Part shown: one piece after another, positions 6,445-14,914 of the stretch
Layout: each line of letters begins with the position of its first letter
Position numbering within the stretch: position 1 is the first letter of the stretch
From: Paenibacillus antri
Lineage (GTDB): Bacteria > Bacillota > Bacilli > Paenibacillales > YIM-B00363
Reading direction: 5' to 3'
Length of the DNA: 64,000 bases
Assembly (NCBI RefSeq): GCF_005765165.1
Contig: NZ_VCIW01000010.1
Coordinates: 62,001 to 126,000, forward strand
Program-made: the position numbers and the translations under genes
The notes under the pieces: generated by a model
What the model was told of the DNA's origin: nothing
Databases searched by the model: none
What the model saw: only the letters and a program-made list of their open reading frames with translations

Positions 6445-9036
6445 ATGCATATTACCGACATTCGGATGTTTGCGGGTTTATCGAAGATGGAATTGGCGAA
6501 GCTGCTCGGCAAGCTGGAACGCCGTCGGCTCGCGCCCGGGGAGCTGCTGTTCGAGCAAGGGGACCCCGGAGGAAGTTTGTTTCTGATCGAGCGCGGAGCG
6601 ATCGAGCTGTTTTCGGGCGCCGAGGACGCCAGACGATCGCTGGCCGTCCTGGCCGAGGGGGACAGTCTCGGGGAGATGGCGGCGCTGACCGGGGAGGCGC
6701 GAACGGCGACGGCGATCGCTTCGACGGAATGCTTCTTATATGAAATCGACCGGGATACGCTTGATCGATTAATCGAGGAGCATCCGGCGATTTCCTCGTA
6801 TTTCATCCGCTTGCTGTCGGAGCGGTTGACGGCGACGAACGCGCGGCTTCAAGCGTCGAAGGAATCCCGAGCGGCTTGGATCGCGTCGGAGCTTCAAGCC
6901 ATGGGGGAGGCGGAGGCTTCGTTCTTGCTCTGGTGCGCGTCCTTCCCGATCGCGACCGAGGAATTGGCGGCGTCCGTCTTCCCGACGATGGCGGAGATGG
7001 ACGAGTCCCGATGGCGGACGTTTCTGCGCGTCGAGACGGTGCCGGAGGGAGGGCGACGGCGGTTCCGAGTGCGTCCGGCGTACCAAGGGGCGCTGTCCGA
7101 CGCGGCGGTCGAACGAGTCGGCTTGGCGGCGAAGCGGGAGTGGATCGAGCGGGCGATGCGTCATTACGAAGCGGCGGACGATTGGATTCCGCTTTTGGCG
7201 TTATACGAGGCGGAGGGTGAAGCCTCGCGCATCGTCGACGCGATCCGCCGATGGGCGCGGGCGGGGCGGGAGTCGACCGAGGAGGAAGAGGCGGCGTTCC
7301 ATGCGCTGCGGGGCGTGCCGCGTCCGACGCTGACGGCCGACGCCGAGCTTCTGACGACGTTCCTGTCGCTGTGCCGCGAGCGCGAACCGGAGCTCGGCCT
7401 CGAGCTGCTCGAGGAGGCGTTGGACCGCGGCGAGGGGCTCTCCGCCGCCGAACGCGCGTCGCTCTGCGAGCAAGGGGCGGGGCTGGCGAGAGTATTGCAG
7501 CGCCACCGGCTGGCGCTCGATTATTTGCGCCTCGCGGAAGCGGGCTCTGGGGATGCGCGGCAGGAGTACGAGCTGGCGAAGCTGCAGGCGTCTTCCCGCA
7601 AGAGCAGACTGCTCACCGAGCGGGCGAGCCGCTTCGTGAAGGCGACGCAATGGAACGCGGCGCTGACGATCGCACTCGCGATCGCCTGCATCGCGATTTC
7701 GTTCCTCCTTCCTCCGGTCGCCGGGCTGTCCCGCGAGGGGATGGGATTTATCGGCATCGGCATCGCGGCGGTGCTGCTGTGGATCGTCAATATCGTCCCC
7801 GATTACGTGGTCGCGCTCGGCATGGCGATGCTGTGGGCGACGTTCGGGCTGGTGGAGCCGGAGGTGGCGCTGTCCGGCTTCGGCTCGGAGACATGGCTCT
7901 ACATGGTGTTCATCATGGCGCTCAGCGCGGTCGTGACGCGGTCGGGCATCTTGTATCGATTCTCGCTGCATGCGCTGAAGCGATTCCCTTCGAGCTATCG
8001 CGGACAGGCATGGGGCATCGTAGCCGGCGGGCTGCTGCTCAATCCGCTGATCCCTTCGTCCTCCGCGAAGGTGTCGCTCGGCGTGCCGATCGCGCGGACG
8101 ATCTCGGAGTCGATGGGGTTCAAGGACCGCAGCGACGGGGCGGCCGGTCTCGGCCTGACGGCGATGACGTTCTACGGGTTCACGGCGCCCTTCGTGTTAA
8201 CCGGCTCGTACACGAACGCGATGGCGTACGGACTCGTCGAGTCCGCCGCGCCGGTCGGGTGGCTCGATTGGGCGCTGTACGCGCTGCCGGCCGGCATCGT
8301 ATTTACGGCGATCCTGTTCGGCGGCGTCTCGTTGTCGTTCCGCGGCGTGCGCGCGGCGAAGTCCGTCTCCGCGGACGTGCTGAACGAGCAGCTGCGGCTG
8401 CTCGGGCCGTTATCCGCGCGGGAGCGGGACGCGCTGATCGCGGTCGTCGGCGCCATCGTTCTAATGGTGCTGCAGCCGTTGCACGGGCTCGCCAATGTAT
8501 GGATTTTGCTGCTGGCATTCGCCTACACGATTATCCGAGGGGCGCTCGATCGGCAGACGCTGCTGACGGGCATCGACTGGTCGTTCCTGCTCTTCCTCGG
8601 CGTGGCGTTCAGCTTCGCGGCGGCCGCCAGCCGGCTCGGCGTCGTCGACGCGTTGACGGGCGCGCTCGGCGAAGGCATGGGAGCGTTCGCGGCGTCCCCG
8701 GCGATCTTCCTCGCCGCGGTCGCGCTGTTGTCGTTCGCGGTGACGTTGGTCATCCGGGACGACCCGGCCGTCATTCTGCTCGTCGTCGCGCTGCTGCCGC
8801 TCGCGGAGCAGGCAGGGGTCCATCCGTGGGTGCTCGTGTTCGTCGTATTGTTGTCGACCGATCCGTTCTTCTTCACGTACCAGTCGCCGACGTATTTAAC
8901 GGCGTATTTCAGCTCGGAGGAGGCGTCCTTCAGCCACCGGCAAGGACGCCGCGTCGGGCTGCTGTACGGGCTGACCGTACTGGCGATCGCCGTGCTGTGC
9001 GTGCCGTATTGGCGTTGGCTCGGTCTGATTTGGTAA
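6445..9036 (+). CDS. cNMP-binding domain fused to SLC13/DASS-type permease
   Basis: An 863-residue fusion. Residues ~1-125 are a cyclic-nucleotide-binding/Crp-like sensor domain (FEQGDPGGSLFLIERGAIEL; phosphate-cassette-like GEMAALTGEARTATA). Residues ~130-400 form a soluble, mostly helical, Glu/Arg/Ala-rich region. Residues ~400-863 are about ten to twelve membrane segments resembling the divalent anion/Na+ symporter (SLC13) family, with the re-entrant-type motif NPLIPSSSAK near residue 532 and VLTGSYTNA further on. The role is presumably uptake of dicarboxylates, sulfate or similar anions, gated by a small ligand. The start ATG 6445 has AGAGGAAC upstream; the open frame continues to 6397 but without a better site. 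The transported substrate and ligand cannot be read from sequence. Confidence 0.8.
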   Translation: MHITDIRMFAGLSKMELAKLLGKLERRRLAPGELLFEQGDPGGSLFLIERGAIELFSGAEDARRSLAVLAEGDSLGEMAALTGEARTATAIASTECFLYEIDRDTLDRLIEEHPAISSYFIRLLSERLTATNARLQASKESRAAWIASELQAMGEAEASFLLWCASFPIATEELAASVFPTMAEMDESRWRTFLRVETVPEGGRRRFRVRPAYQGALSDAAVERVGLAAKREWIERAMRHYEAADDWIPLLALYEAEGEASRIVDAIRRWARAGRESTEEEEAAFHALRGVPRPTLTADAELLTTFLSLCREREPELGLELLEEALDRGEGLSAAERASLCEQGAGLARVLQRHRLALDYLRLAEAGSGDARQEYELAKLQASSRKSRLLTERASRFVKATQWNAALTIALAIACIAISFLLPPVAGLSREGMGFIGIGIAAVLLWIVNIVPDYVVALGMAMLWATFGLVEPEVALSGFGSETWLYMVFIMALSAVVTRSGILYRFSLHALKRFPSSYRGQAWGIVAGGLLLNPLIPSSSAKVSLGVPIARTISESMGFKDRSDGAAGLGLTAMTFYGFTAPFVLTGSYTNAMAYGLVESAAPVGWLDWALYALPAGIVFTAILFGGVSLSFRGVRAAKSVSADVLNEQLRLLGPLSARERDALIAVVGAIVLMVLQPLHGLANVWILLLAFAYTIIRGALDRQTLLTGIDWSFLLFLGVAFSFAAAASRLGVVDALTGALGEGMGAFAASPAIFLAAVALLSFAVTLVIRDDPAVILLVVALLPLAEQAGVHPWVLVFVVLLSTDPFFFTYQSPTYLTAYFSSEEASFSHRQGRRVGLLYGLTVLAIAVLCVPYWRWLGLIW

Positions 9037-9109
9037 GCGGGCCGGGTAAAAGCTGGAATGAATGGGGACGCTAACCGAGACATCTCGGCAGCATAGGAGG
9101 CTAGAAGGC

Positions 9110-9463
9110 GTGACCCCAACGATAATGGACGAAAAGGTCGACGCGTACAAAATCGGCGTCGGACACATGAACGAAGCGTTGCCGAACGTGGTGGAGGCGT
9201 ACCACAATTTTACAGGCACTTGCTTCGCGGACGGCGCGCTCGGCGCGAAGGAAAAGCAGTTGGTCGCGCTCGGCATCTCGCTTTTCGCGAACAACGAGGT
9301 ATGCACGCTGTATCACGTGCAGGAGGCGTTATCCTCCGGGGCGAAGCCGCAACAGGTGCTGGAGGCGGCGGCGGTAGCCGCGGCGGTCGGCGGAGGGCAT
9401 GCGATGAGCCAGGGCGTGACCCGGGTGCAGCGCGCGCTGGAGGACTGGAGACAAACGCACTGA
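9110..9463 (+). CDS. Carboxymuconolactone decarboxylase / AhpD-like protein
   Basis: A 117-residue all-helical protein of the CMD/AhpD family (YurZ-like). The active-site region is NNEVCTLYHVQEAL, with a single Cys and a His four residues on, instead of the CxxC pair of true AhpD peroxidase reductases. A disulfide relay of the AhpD type is therefore doubtful. Start GTG 9110 is chosen because AGGAGG lies at 9095-9100; the longer frame from 9062 has no site. It lies 73 bp after the permease gene and may be cotranscribed with it. Confidence 0.8.
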   Translation: MTPTIMDEKVDAYKIGVGHMNEALPNVVEAYHNFTGTCFADGALGAKEKQLVALGISLFANNEVCTLYHVQEALSSGAKPQQVLEAAAVAAAVGGGHAMSQGVTRVQRALEDWRQTH

Positions 9464-9495
9464 AAAAGAAAGGGCCGGAGCGCATCGCTCCGGCC
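9462..9495 (-). terminator. Intrinsic terminator of the LapA-like gene
   Basis: GGCCGGAGC (9473-9481) pairs with GCTCCGGCC (9487-9495) around a 5-nt loop; the minus-strand transcript then runs into CTTTCTTTTTC. The stem overlaps the stop codon of the minus-strand gene and also abuts the AhpD-like gene. Confidence 0.8.
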
Positions 9496-9824
9496 TATTT
9501 CGTGTCTTCGCCGGCGGAGACGACCGCTTCCGGGGACGGGGCGTCCGGCGAAGGGGCGACAGGCGCCGAGGGTAGATCCTTCGCAAGCTGCGCCTCCCGT
9601 TCGAGGGAGCGGATGCGCCGGTTGAGGCGTACGATGCGGATCGTGCCGAACAGCCCGACGACGAAGCCGCCCGCGAGCGCGGAGCCGAGGATGACCAGGA
9701 TCAGCGGCAGGAAGGCGCTCCCGAACACGTAGTCGACGGGAACGGATTCGACGTTGACGACCGAGAAGACGGCGATGACGAGCGCGAACAGCAGTCCGAA
9801 GATAAGCGTCCATTGTTGCTTCAT
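9495..9824 (-). CDS. LapA-domain membrane protein
   Basis: A 109-residue inner-membrane protein with two transmembrane helices (residues ~5-25 and ~40-62) separated by VNVESVPVDYVFG, the hallmark of the LapA/DUF1049 family. A basic amphipathic helix (RIVRLNRRIRSLEREAQLAK) follows, then an acidic Pro/Ala tail. The family is widespread and poorly understood; in Gram-negatives LapA helps organise lipopolysaccharide assembly, which does not apply here. AGGAGGAG precedes the ATG. Convergent with the AhpD-like gene. Confidence 0.82.
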   Translation of the reverse strand: MKQQWTLIFGLLFALVIAVFSVVNVESVPVDYVFGSAFLPLILVILGSALAGGFVVGLFGTIRIVRLNRRIRSLEREAQLAKDLPSAPVAPSPDAPSPEAVVSAGEDTK

Positions 9825-9910
9825 GCGTTCTCCTCCTAAGGATTCACGTTGTGAAATTATAACATAGTGATTACTATATTAGGTAAAGGATTTGCGGGAG
9901 GGGAAGCGTC

Positions 9911-10276
9911 TTGAATCGGGTCGTTCATTTCGAATTGCTGTCGCGCGACCCCGGAGCCGCGGCTTCGTTCTATGCCGACGTCTTCGGCTGGAAGACGGTG
10001 CGCGGCGAAGGCGACTATTATCGGTTGATCACCGGCGAGGAGGGCGACGGGACGCGAGGCATTAACGGCGCGGCCGTCCGGCCGATGCTCCCGTCGCTGC
10101 CCGCGCAGACGGTGAATACGATTCACGTGAAGGATCTTCCCGCGTACGCGGAGAAGGTGCGGTCGCGCGGGGGGCGGACGCTGTCGGACGTCATTCCGCT
10201 CGCGGGAGTCGGACGGTTCCAATATTGCGCGGATCCGGACGGCACGCCGTTCGGTCTGATCGAATACGACGATTGA
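9911..10276 (+). CDS. VOC-family (glyoxalase/bleomycin-resistance fold) protein
   Basis: A 121-residue single-copy VOC protein: VVHFELLSRDPGAAASFYADVFGW at the N-terminus and DPDGTPFGLIEYDD at the C-terminus, the two beta-alpha-beta-beta-beta modules of the fold. Metal-ligand positions would be His6 in VVHFE and a C-terminal Glu in LIEYDD, with others unclear. Substrate unknown. It begins with TTG at 9911, supported by GGGAGGGG at ~9896-9903; no in-frame ATG is available nearby. Confidence 0.8.
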   Translation: MNRVVHFELLSRDPGAAASFYADVFGWKTVRGEGDYYRLITGEEGDGTRGINGAAVRPMLPSLPAQTVNTIHVKDLPAYAEKVRSRGGRTLSDVIPLAGVGRFQYCADPDGTPFGLIEYDD

Positions 10277-10310
10277 TGCGGAAGCGGACGCGAAGGAGCA
10301 TTGAGAGAAT

Positions 10311-11252
10311 ATGGCTAAGAAATTCGTCAACGCGGACGGCTCTTCGAATGTGAAGTCGTTCGCGGACTTGCGGCAATGGCAGAAGGAGCGGCGCGCGAAG
10401 AAGAAGGATTTGTCGTACCGGGTTCCGCGCGTCGAGCCGGACCTCGCGCTGCTGCATAGCAATCGTTCGGAGCCTACGGTGACGTTCGTCGGTCATTCGA
10501 CGTTCCTCATACAGCTCGGGGGGCTCAATATCGTCACCGATCCGGTGTGGGCGAAGACGATGGGCTTCCAGCCGCGCCTGTCGGCGCCGGGAATCGCTAT
10601 CGAGGCGCTGCCGCCGATCGACGTCGTGCTGTTGTCGCACGCGCACTATGATCATCTCCATCTGGGCAGTCTGCGCCGCTTGCCGGGCGACTTCGTCGCG
10701 CTCGTGCCGGACGGGCTCGCCGGCTGGTTCCGCCGCCGCGGCTTCCGCCGGGTGGAGGAGCTGTCGTGGTGGTCCGAGACGAGCGTCGGCGGCGTCGCGT
10801 TCGGCTTCGTGCCGGCGAAGCATTGGACGCGGCGGACGCCGTGGGACACGAACACGTCGCATTGGGGCGGCTGGGTCATGCGGCATGGCCCAGACTGTAT
10901 ATACTTCGCGGGAGATAGCGGCTATGACGGACTCTTCCGCGAGATCGGGGCGCGGTACGGCGACATCCGGGTCGCCTTGATCCCGATCGGGGCGTACGAG
11001 CCGGAGTGGTTCATGGGCGGCTCGCATATGACGCCGGAGGAAGCGGTGCAGACGTTCGTCGACGTCGGGGGAAGCATTTTCGTACCGATGCATTACGATG
11101 CCTTCCGCCTTGCGGACGATACGCCGAAGGAGGCGCTGGACCGACTCCTCGCCGAGTGGGAACGGAGGGGGCTTCCTCGGGAGCGACTGTGGACGATGCC
11201 GCTCGGAAATACGAGGTTGTGGTCTGCGGACGAGACAACTATAATGAAATAA
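10311..11252 (+). CDS. Metallo-beta-lactamase-fold hydrolase (NAPE-PLD/UlaG-like)
   Basis: A 313-residue MBL-fold protein. FVGHSTFLIQLGG and NIVTDPVW are followed by the binuclear-zinc motif SHAHYDHLH, a third His region at AKHWT, and FAGDSGYDG containing the bridging Asp. The last His is in VPMHYDAF. The pattern GHST...TDPVW...SHxHxDH is that of the NAPE-phospholipase D/RomA-like branch, so a phosphodiester of a membrane lipid is a possible substrate, as inference. It lies 34 bp after the VOC gene with a GAAGGAG site. No membrane segment is seen. Confidence 0.85.
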   Translation: MAKKFVNADGSSNVKSFADLRQWQKERRAKKKDLSYRVPRVEPDLALLHSNRSEPTVTFVGHSTFLIQLGGLNIVTDPVWAKTMGFQPRLSAPGIAIEALPPIDVVLLSHAHYDHLHLGSLRRLPGDFVALVPDGLAGWFRRRGFRRVEELSWWSETSVGGVAFGFVPAKHWTRRTPWDTNTSHWGGWVMRHGPDCIYFAGDSGYDGLFREIGARYGDIRVALIPIGAYEPEWFMGGSHMTPEEAVQTFVDVGGSIFVPMHYDAFRLADDTPKEALDRLLAEWERRGLPRERLWTMPLGNTRLWSADETTIMK

Positions 11253-11296
11253 TTACTTATTGACGGAAGCGTAGCTTCAGGAGGCGTAGAACGAGC

Positions 11297-12262
11297 ATGA
11301 AAAATACGAACAGCAAAATTTTGGATTGTACGATTCGGGACGGCGGGTTGGTCAACAATTGGGATTTCAGCGTCGAGTTCGTTCGCGACCTGTACTACAG
11401 CTTAAGCGAAGCCGGCGTAGAATATATGGAGATCGGCTACAAGAACTCCCCGAAGCTGTTGAAGGGCGGCGACGCGGGACCGTGGCGCTTCCTCGACGAA
11501 GCGTTCCTGCGCGAGGTCATCCCGACCAAGACGGATACGAAGCTGTCCGCGCTCGTCGATATCGGCCGCGTGGACGAGAACGACATTCTGCCGCGCGAGC
11601 AGAGCATGCTCGATTTGATCCGCGTCGCTTGCTACATTAAAGACGTGGACAAGGGTCTCGAGCTGGTCGAGAAGTTTCATAATCTCGGGTACGAGACGAC
11701 GATCAACATTATGGCGCTCTCGCACGCGCTCGAGAACGAGCTGAACGACGCGCTGCAAGAGATCGGAAACAGCAACGTCGACGTCGTATACGTCGTCGAT
11801 TCTTACGGCAGCATGAACCCGAAGGACGTCACGTACATGACGGAGAAGTTCAAGCGCGCGCTGCCGAACAAGACGCTCGGCATTCATACGCACAACAATA
11901 TGCAGCTGGCGTTCGCGAACACGATCGCGGGCATCGACGCCGGCGTCGAGTTCCTCGATTCCTCGGTGTACGGCATGGGCCGCGCGGCGGGCAACTGCAC
12001 GACGGAGCTGCTGCTCGGCTACTTGAAAAATCCGAAGTACGAAGTTCGCCCGGTGCTCGGCTTCCTCGAGAAGCATATGGTCGCGATGCGCGAGAAGTGG
12101 GAGTGGGGCTACAACATTCCGTACATGCTCGGCGGCATGCTGAACGAGCATCCGCGCTCGGCGATGGCGCTTCGCGCCGGCGGCGACAAGGACAAGTATG
12201 TCGAGTATTACGACCGTTTGACGACGCCGGAGACGGCGTTCGGCAGCGGGAAATCGGAGTAA
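11297..12262 (+). CDS. DRE-TIM aldolase/lyase (HMGL-like family)
   Basis: A 321-residue TIM-barrel metalloenzyme of the HMG-CoA lyase/4-hydroxy-2-oxovalerate aldolase superfamily. The metal/catalytic signature reads LDCTIRDGG (DxTxRDG), and the two metal His residues are in GIHTHNN, with a C-terminal GMGRAAGNCTTELLL Gly/Asn-rich loop. Such aldolase-domain proteins often sit in nucleotide-sugar or antibiotic pathways, but the actual substrate is not known. AGGAGG precedes the ATG by 13 bp. A strong terminator follows, separating it from the next gene cluster. Confidence 0.82.
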   Translation: MKNTNSKILDCTIRDGGLVNNWDFSVEFVRDLYYSLSEAGVEYMEIGYKNSPKLLKGGDAGPWRFLDEAFLREVIPTKTDTKLSALVDIGRVDENDILPREQSMLDLIRVACYIKDVDKGLELVEKFHNLGYETTINIMALSHALENELNDALQEIGNSNVDVVYVVDSYGSMNPKDVTYMTEKFKRALPNKTLGIHTHNNMQLAFANTIAGIDAGVEFLDSSVYGMGRAAGNCTTELLLGYLKNPKYEVRPVLGFLEKHMVAMREKWEWGYNIPYMLGGMLNEHPRSAMALRAGGDKDKYVEYYDRLTTPETAFGSGKSE

Positions 12263-12278
12263 ACGAAAATATGAAATG

Positions 12279-12319
12279 AACGGCCCCTACGTCTTTCGGA
12301 CGTCGGGGCCGTTTTTTTT
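12279..12319 (+). terminator. Strong intrinsic terminator
   Basis: ACGGCCCC plus ACGTC pairs with GACGT plus CGGGGCCGT, followed by eight T residues. It ends the aldolase transcript and marks the left border of the six-gene cluster that follows. Confidence 0.9.
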
Positions 12320-12460
12320 GTCGTGCGACGGGCTCGTTGTCCCTTCGAGAAAGCGGGCCGGAATATCCACGGATATGCCGTTTCGTCCTCCGTAAGCGGC
12401 TCATATAGATGGAGAGAGTAAGTGATCCAGACAACCATGACAGGTAGGTGGGGAGAGGTC

Positions 12461-13111
12461 ATGACCAGCCTCATCATTGCGTCTCACCCGGACGACGAAC
12501 TACTCGGTTGCGGGGGGACGGCGAGGAAACTAATAGAGAGCGGAACGGAGGTCGTCACGATCCTCACCGCCTTGGGACGGAAAGAAGAAGCGCATCGGAT
12601 GAAACAATTCACGCGGGCGGCGAATCGGCGCTTGGGCGTCAAAGAAGTCGTCCATCTCGATCTCCCTAATCTTCGGTTGGACGCCGTACCGCTGCATCGC
12701 ATTACCCGGGAGCTCGAACGGTTGATCGCGAAATATGAGCCGGACACGATCTTCACGCATCATTACGGCGACTTGAACGGCGACCATCGGGCGACGTTCC
12801 AAGCCGTGCTGACCGCCGCGCGGCCGCTCCCCGGAAAGAAGCCGATCGATATTCACTGCTTCGAAACCGTCTCTTCCACCGAATGGGCGCGGCCCTCGGG
12901 CGACAATGTCTTTAAGCCGAATTATTTCGTCGACATCGGCGCGACGATCGATACCAAGATGGAGGCGCTCGCATCGTACGACGTAGAAATGCGGCCGTTC
13001 CCCCACCCGCGATCATACGAAGGCGTCCGTTACTTGGCTCATGTTCGGGGGATGACGGTCGGCGTTCCGTACGCCGAGGCTTTCGAAACGATCCGCAGAA
13101 CGTGGGTCTGA
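12461..13111 (+). CDS. PIG-L/LmbE-type zinc N-deacetylase
   Basis: A 216-residue metal-dependent deacetylase with the family signature ASHPDDELLGCGG (His9, Asp11, Asp12), and THHYGDLNGDHRA carrying the further zinc His. The family removes acetyl groups from N-acetylglucosamine-type residues (for example in mycothiol, bacillithiol and GPI pathways). The first gene of a six-gene unit; start ATG 12461 is taken from the GGGGAGAGG just upstream, though GTG 12422 and ATG 12434 are in frame. Followed after 25 bp by the BKACE gene. Together with the LpxD-like acyltransferase two genes later, a deacetylate-then-reacylate step on an amino sugar is an attractive inference. Confidence 0.85.
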   Translation: MTSLIIASHPDDELLGCGGTARKLIESGTEVVTILTALGRKEEAHRMKQFTRAANRRLGVKEVVHLDLPNLRLDAVPLHRITRELERLIAKYEPDTIFTHHYGDLNGDHRATFQAVLTAARPLPGKKPIDIHCFETVSSTEWARPSGDNVFKPNYFVDIGATIDTKMEALASYDVEMRPFPHPRSYEGVRYLAHVRGMTVGVPYAEAFETIRRTWV

Positions 13112-13136
13112 ACAGAATGGGGGCAGGGGAAGACGA

Positions 13137-13952
13137 ATGGATAAATTGATCATTACCGCGGCCGTGACCGGAGGGGTGACGAGCCGCAAAGAACATCCGA
13201 AGCTGCCGATTACGCCGGAAGAGATTGCGAACGACGTATACGAATGTTGGAAGGCGGGCGCGTCCATCGCGCATATTCATGCGCGCGAAGCCGACGGAAC
13301 TCCGAGTCAGCGGGAGGAGCTCTATCGGGAAATCGTCGCTCGCATTCGCGATCGCTGCGACATCATCGTGAATCTCACCACGACGGGATGGGGGCAAAAC
13401 GGAAGCGACGAGGACCGGTGGAAGCCGTTGGTGTGCCGGCCGGAAATGGCCTCCTTCACTCCCGGTTCGATGAATCGTAAGGATAGCGTCATGTTGAACG
13501 CCCCCGATTTCGTACGGAAGCTAGCCGTGAAGATGAAGGAGCATAACGTCAAACCCGAAATCGAAATCTTCGATTTCGGCATGATCGGTCAAGCCGTAAA
13601 GCTCGCGGCGGAAGGCTTCTTGAACGAGCCGCTCCATTACCAATTCGTTCTGGGCGTCCCCGGAGGCATTCAGGCGACCCCGAAAAACCTGCTGCATCTG
13701 ACGGAGAGCATTCCTGCGGGGAGTACATGGTCCGTAGCCGCCGTAGGGAGGGGACAGCTGCCGATGGATTTGCTCGGGATCATGCTCGGCGGGCACGTCC
13801 GAACGGGGTTCGAAGACAATGTGTTCTATCGATACCGCCGGTTGGCCGACAGCAACGCCCAACTGGTGGAGCGACTCGTAAGGTACGCGGTCGACCTCGG
13901 CCGGGACGTCGCCAACCCGCAAGAAGCCCGGAACATACTTCGTCTCGGATAA
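13137..13952 (+). CDS. Beta-keto acid cleavage enzyme (BKACE, DUF849)
   Basis: A 271-residue TIM-barrel protein of the BKACE/Kce family, which condenses a beta-keto acid with acetyl-CoA and releases acetoacetate plus a new acyl-CoA. The zinc ligands are seen as His46 and His48 in AHIHARE, with TPGSMN, FDFGM and the C-terminal VRTGFEDN (Glu near residue 226) matching the family. AGGGG lies upstream of ATG 13137. Its place inside a deacetylase/acyltransferase operon suggests it supplies or recycles an acyl-CoA for that pathway instead of serving lysine fermentation; that is inference from context. Confidence 0.85.
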   Translation: MDKLIITAAVTGGVTSRKEHPKLPITPEEIANDVYECWKAGASIAHIHAREADGTPSQREELYREIVARIRDRCDIIVNLTTTGWGQNGSDEDRWKPLVCRPEMASFTPGSMNRKDSVMLNAPDFVRKLAVKMKEHNVKPEIEIFDFGMIGQAVKLAAEGFLNEPLHYQFVLGVPGGIQATPKNLLHLTESIPAGSTWSVAAVGRGQLPMDLLGIMLGGHVRTGFEDNVFYRYRRLADSNAQLVERLVRYAVDLGRDVANPQEARNILRLG

Positions 13953-13965
13953 GGAGGAGGACGGG

Positions 13966-14898
13966 ATGGACATCGAATTTTCGCTCCAAGAGCTGCTTGC
14001 GTTTCTCGAGGAGAACGGCTTGTATTCCTCCGACGGCTCGAGCCATCCGAACGCGGCGAACATCCGCATGCACGGCTTCTCCTCCATCTTCGATTCCAAG
14101 CCGGGGACGCTCGCCAGAATGGAGGCGCAGACCTTGGATTGGAGCGCGATTCGCGCGGCCGTCGTGCTTTGTTCCGAAGACGCCGCCGTGCCTTCGGATA
14201 CGAGCGTTACGTATATCCCGATGGCGAATCCGAGAGACGCATTCGCCTTGGCGATTCGGAAATTTTATCGGAAGGCTCGACCGACGGGCATCAGCCCCGC
14301 CGCCGTCGTCGGCGAAGGCTGCGTCATCGGAGAACAAGTATACATCGGCCCTCATGCGGTCATCGGCGACCGCGTCGAAATCGGGGATTACACGGAAATT
14401 CACGGCAACGCGACCGTCTGCGACGATACGACGATCGGCCGGCACTGCGCGATCCATAGCGGGGCCGTGATCGGCGCGGACGGCTTCGGGTACCAACGGG
14501 ACCCGGAAGGGTTTTATTACAAGGTTCCTCATGTCGGCAAGGTGCGGATCGGCGATTACGTCGAAATCGGGAGCAATACTTGCGTCGCCAGAGGGAAGTT
14601 ATCGGACACCGTCATCGGAACCCGCGTAAAAATCGGGAACTTATGTCATATCTCGCATGACGTGACGATCGGTTCGGAAGCGATGATCACGCATCAAGCG
14701 CATATCGGAGGGAACGCCGTCGTCAAGGAGAGAAGCTGGATCGCGCCCGGGGCGATCGTGAAACAAGGCGTTACCGTCGGCGAATCCTCCCTTGCGGGCA
14801 TGGGGGCGGTCGTATTGAAGGATGTCCTTCCTTCGGACGTCGTGGCCGGCGTTCCCGCGAAACCGATCTCGTCGATCCGCAAACCGACGTCAGAGTAA
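13966..14898 (+). CDS. LpxD-like UDP-sugar N-acyltransferase (left-handed beta-helix)
   Basis: A 310-residue hexapeptide-repeat protein. Residues ~1-100 match the LpxD N-terminal uridine-binding-type region only loosely; from ~105 on there are continuous [LIV]-G-x4 turns, then the LpxD-type segment GADGFGYQRDPEG...IPH-like VPHVGKVRIGDYVEIGSN, and NLCHISHDVTIG with the presumed catalytic His near residue 231. LpxD transfers a 3-hydroxyacyl chain to a UDP-aminosugar in lipid A synthesis, but this organism looks Gram-positive, so the homologue must serve another N-acylated sugar. GGAGGAGG precedes the start, 13 bp after the BKACE gene. Confidence 0.83.
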   Translation: MDIEFSLQELLAFLEENGLYSSDGSSHPNAANIRMHGFSSIFDSKPGTLARMEAQTLDWSAIRAAVVLCSEDAAVPSDTSVTYIPMANPRDAFALAIRKFYRKARPTGISPAAVVGEGCVIGEQVYIGPHAVIGDRVEIGDYTEIHGNATVCDDTTIGRHCAIHSGAVIGADGFGYQRDPEGFYYKVPHVGKVRIGDYVEIGSNTCVARGKLSDTVIGTRVKIGNLCHISHDVTIGSEAMITHQAHIGGNAVVKERSWIAPGAIVKQGVTVGESSLAGMGAVVLKDVLPSDVVAGVPAKPISSIRKPTSE

Positions 14899-14914
14899 GA
14901 AGGAGCGATCCGCG

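Noticed and set aside
13966-14898. Lipid A biosynthesis (true LpxD)
   Set aside because: No other lipid A genes are present, and SLH anchoring, lipoproteins and other families indicate a Gram-positive cell; the homologue must act on another sugar.
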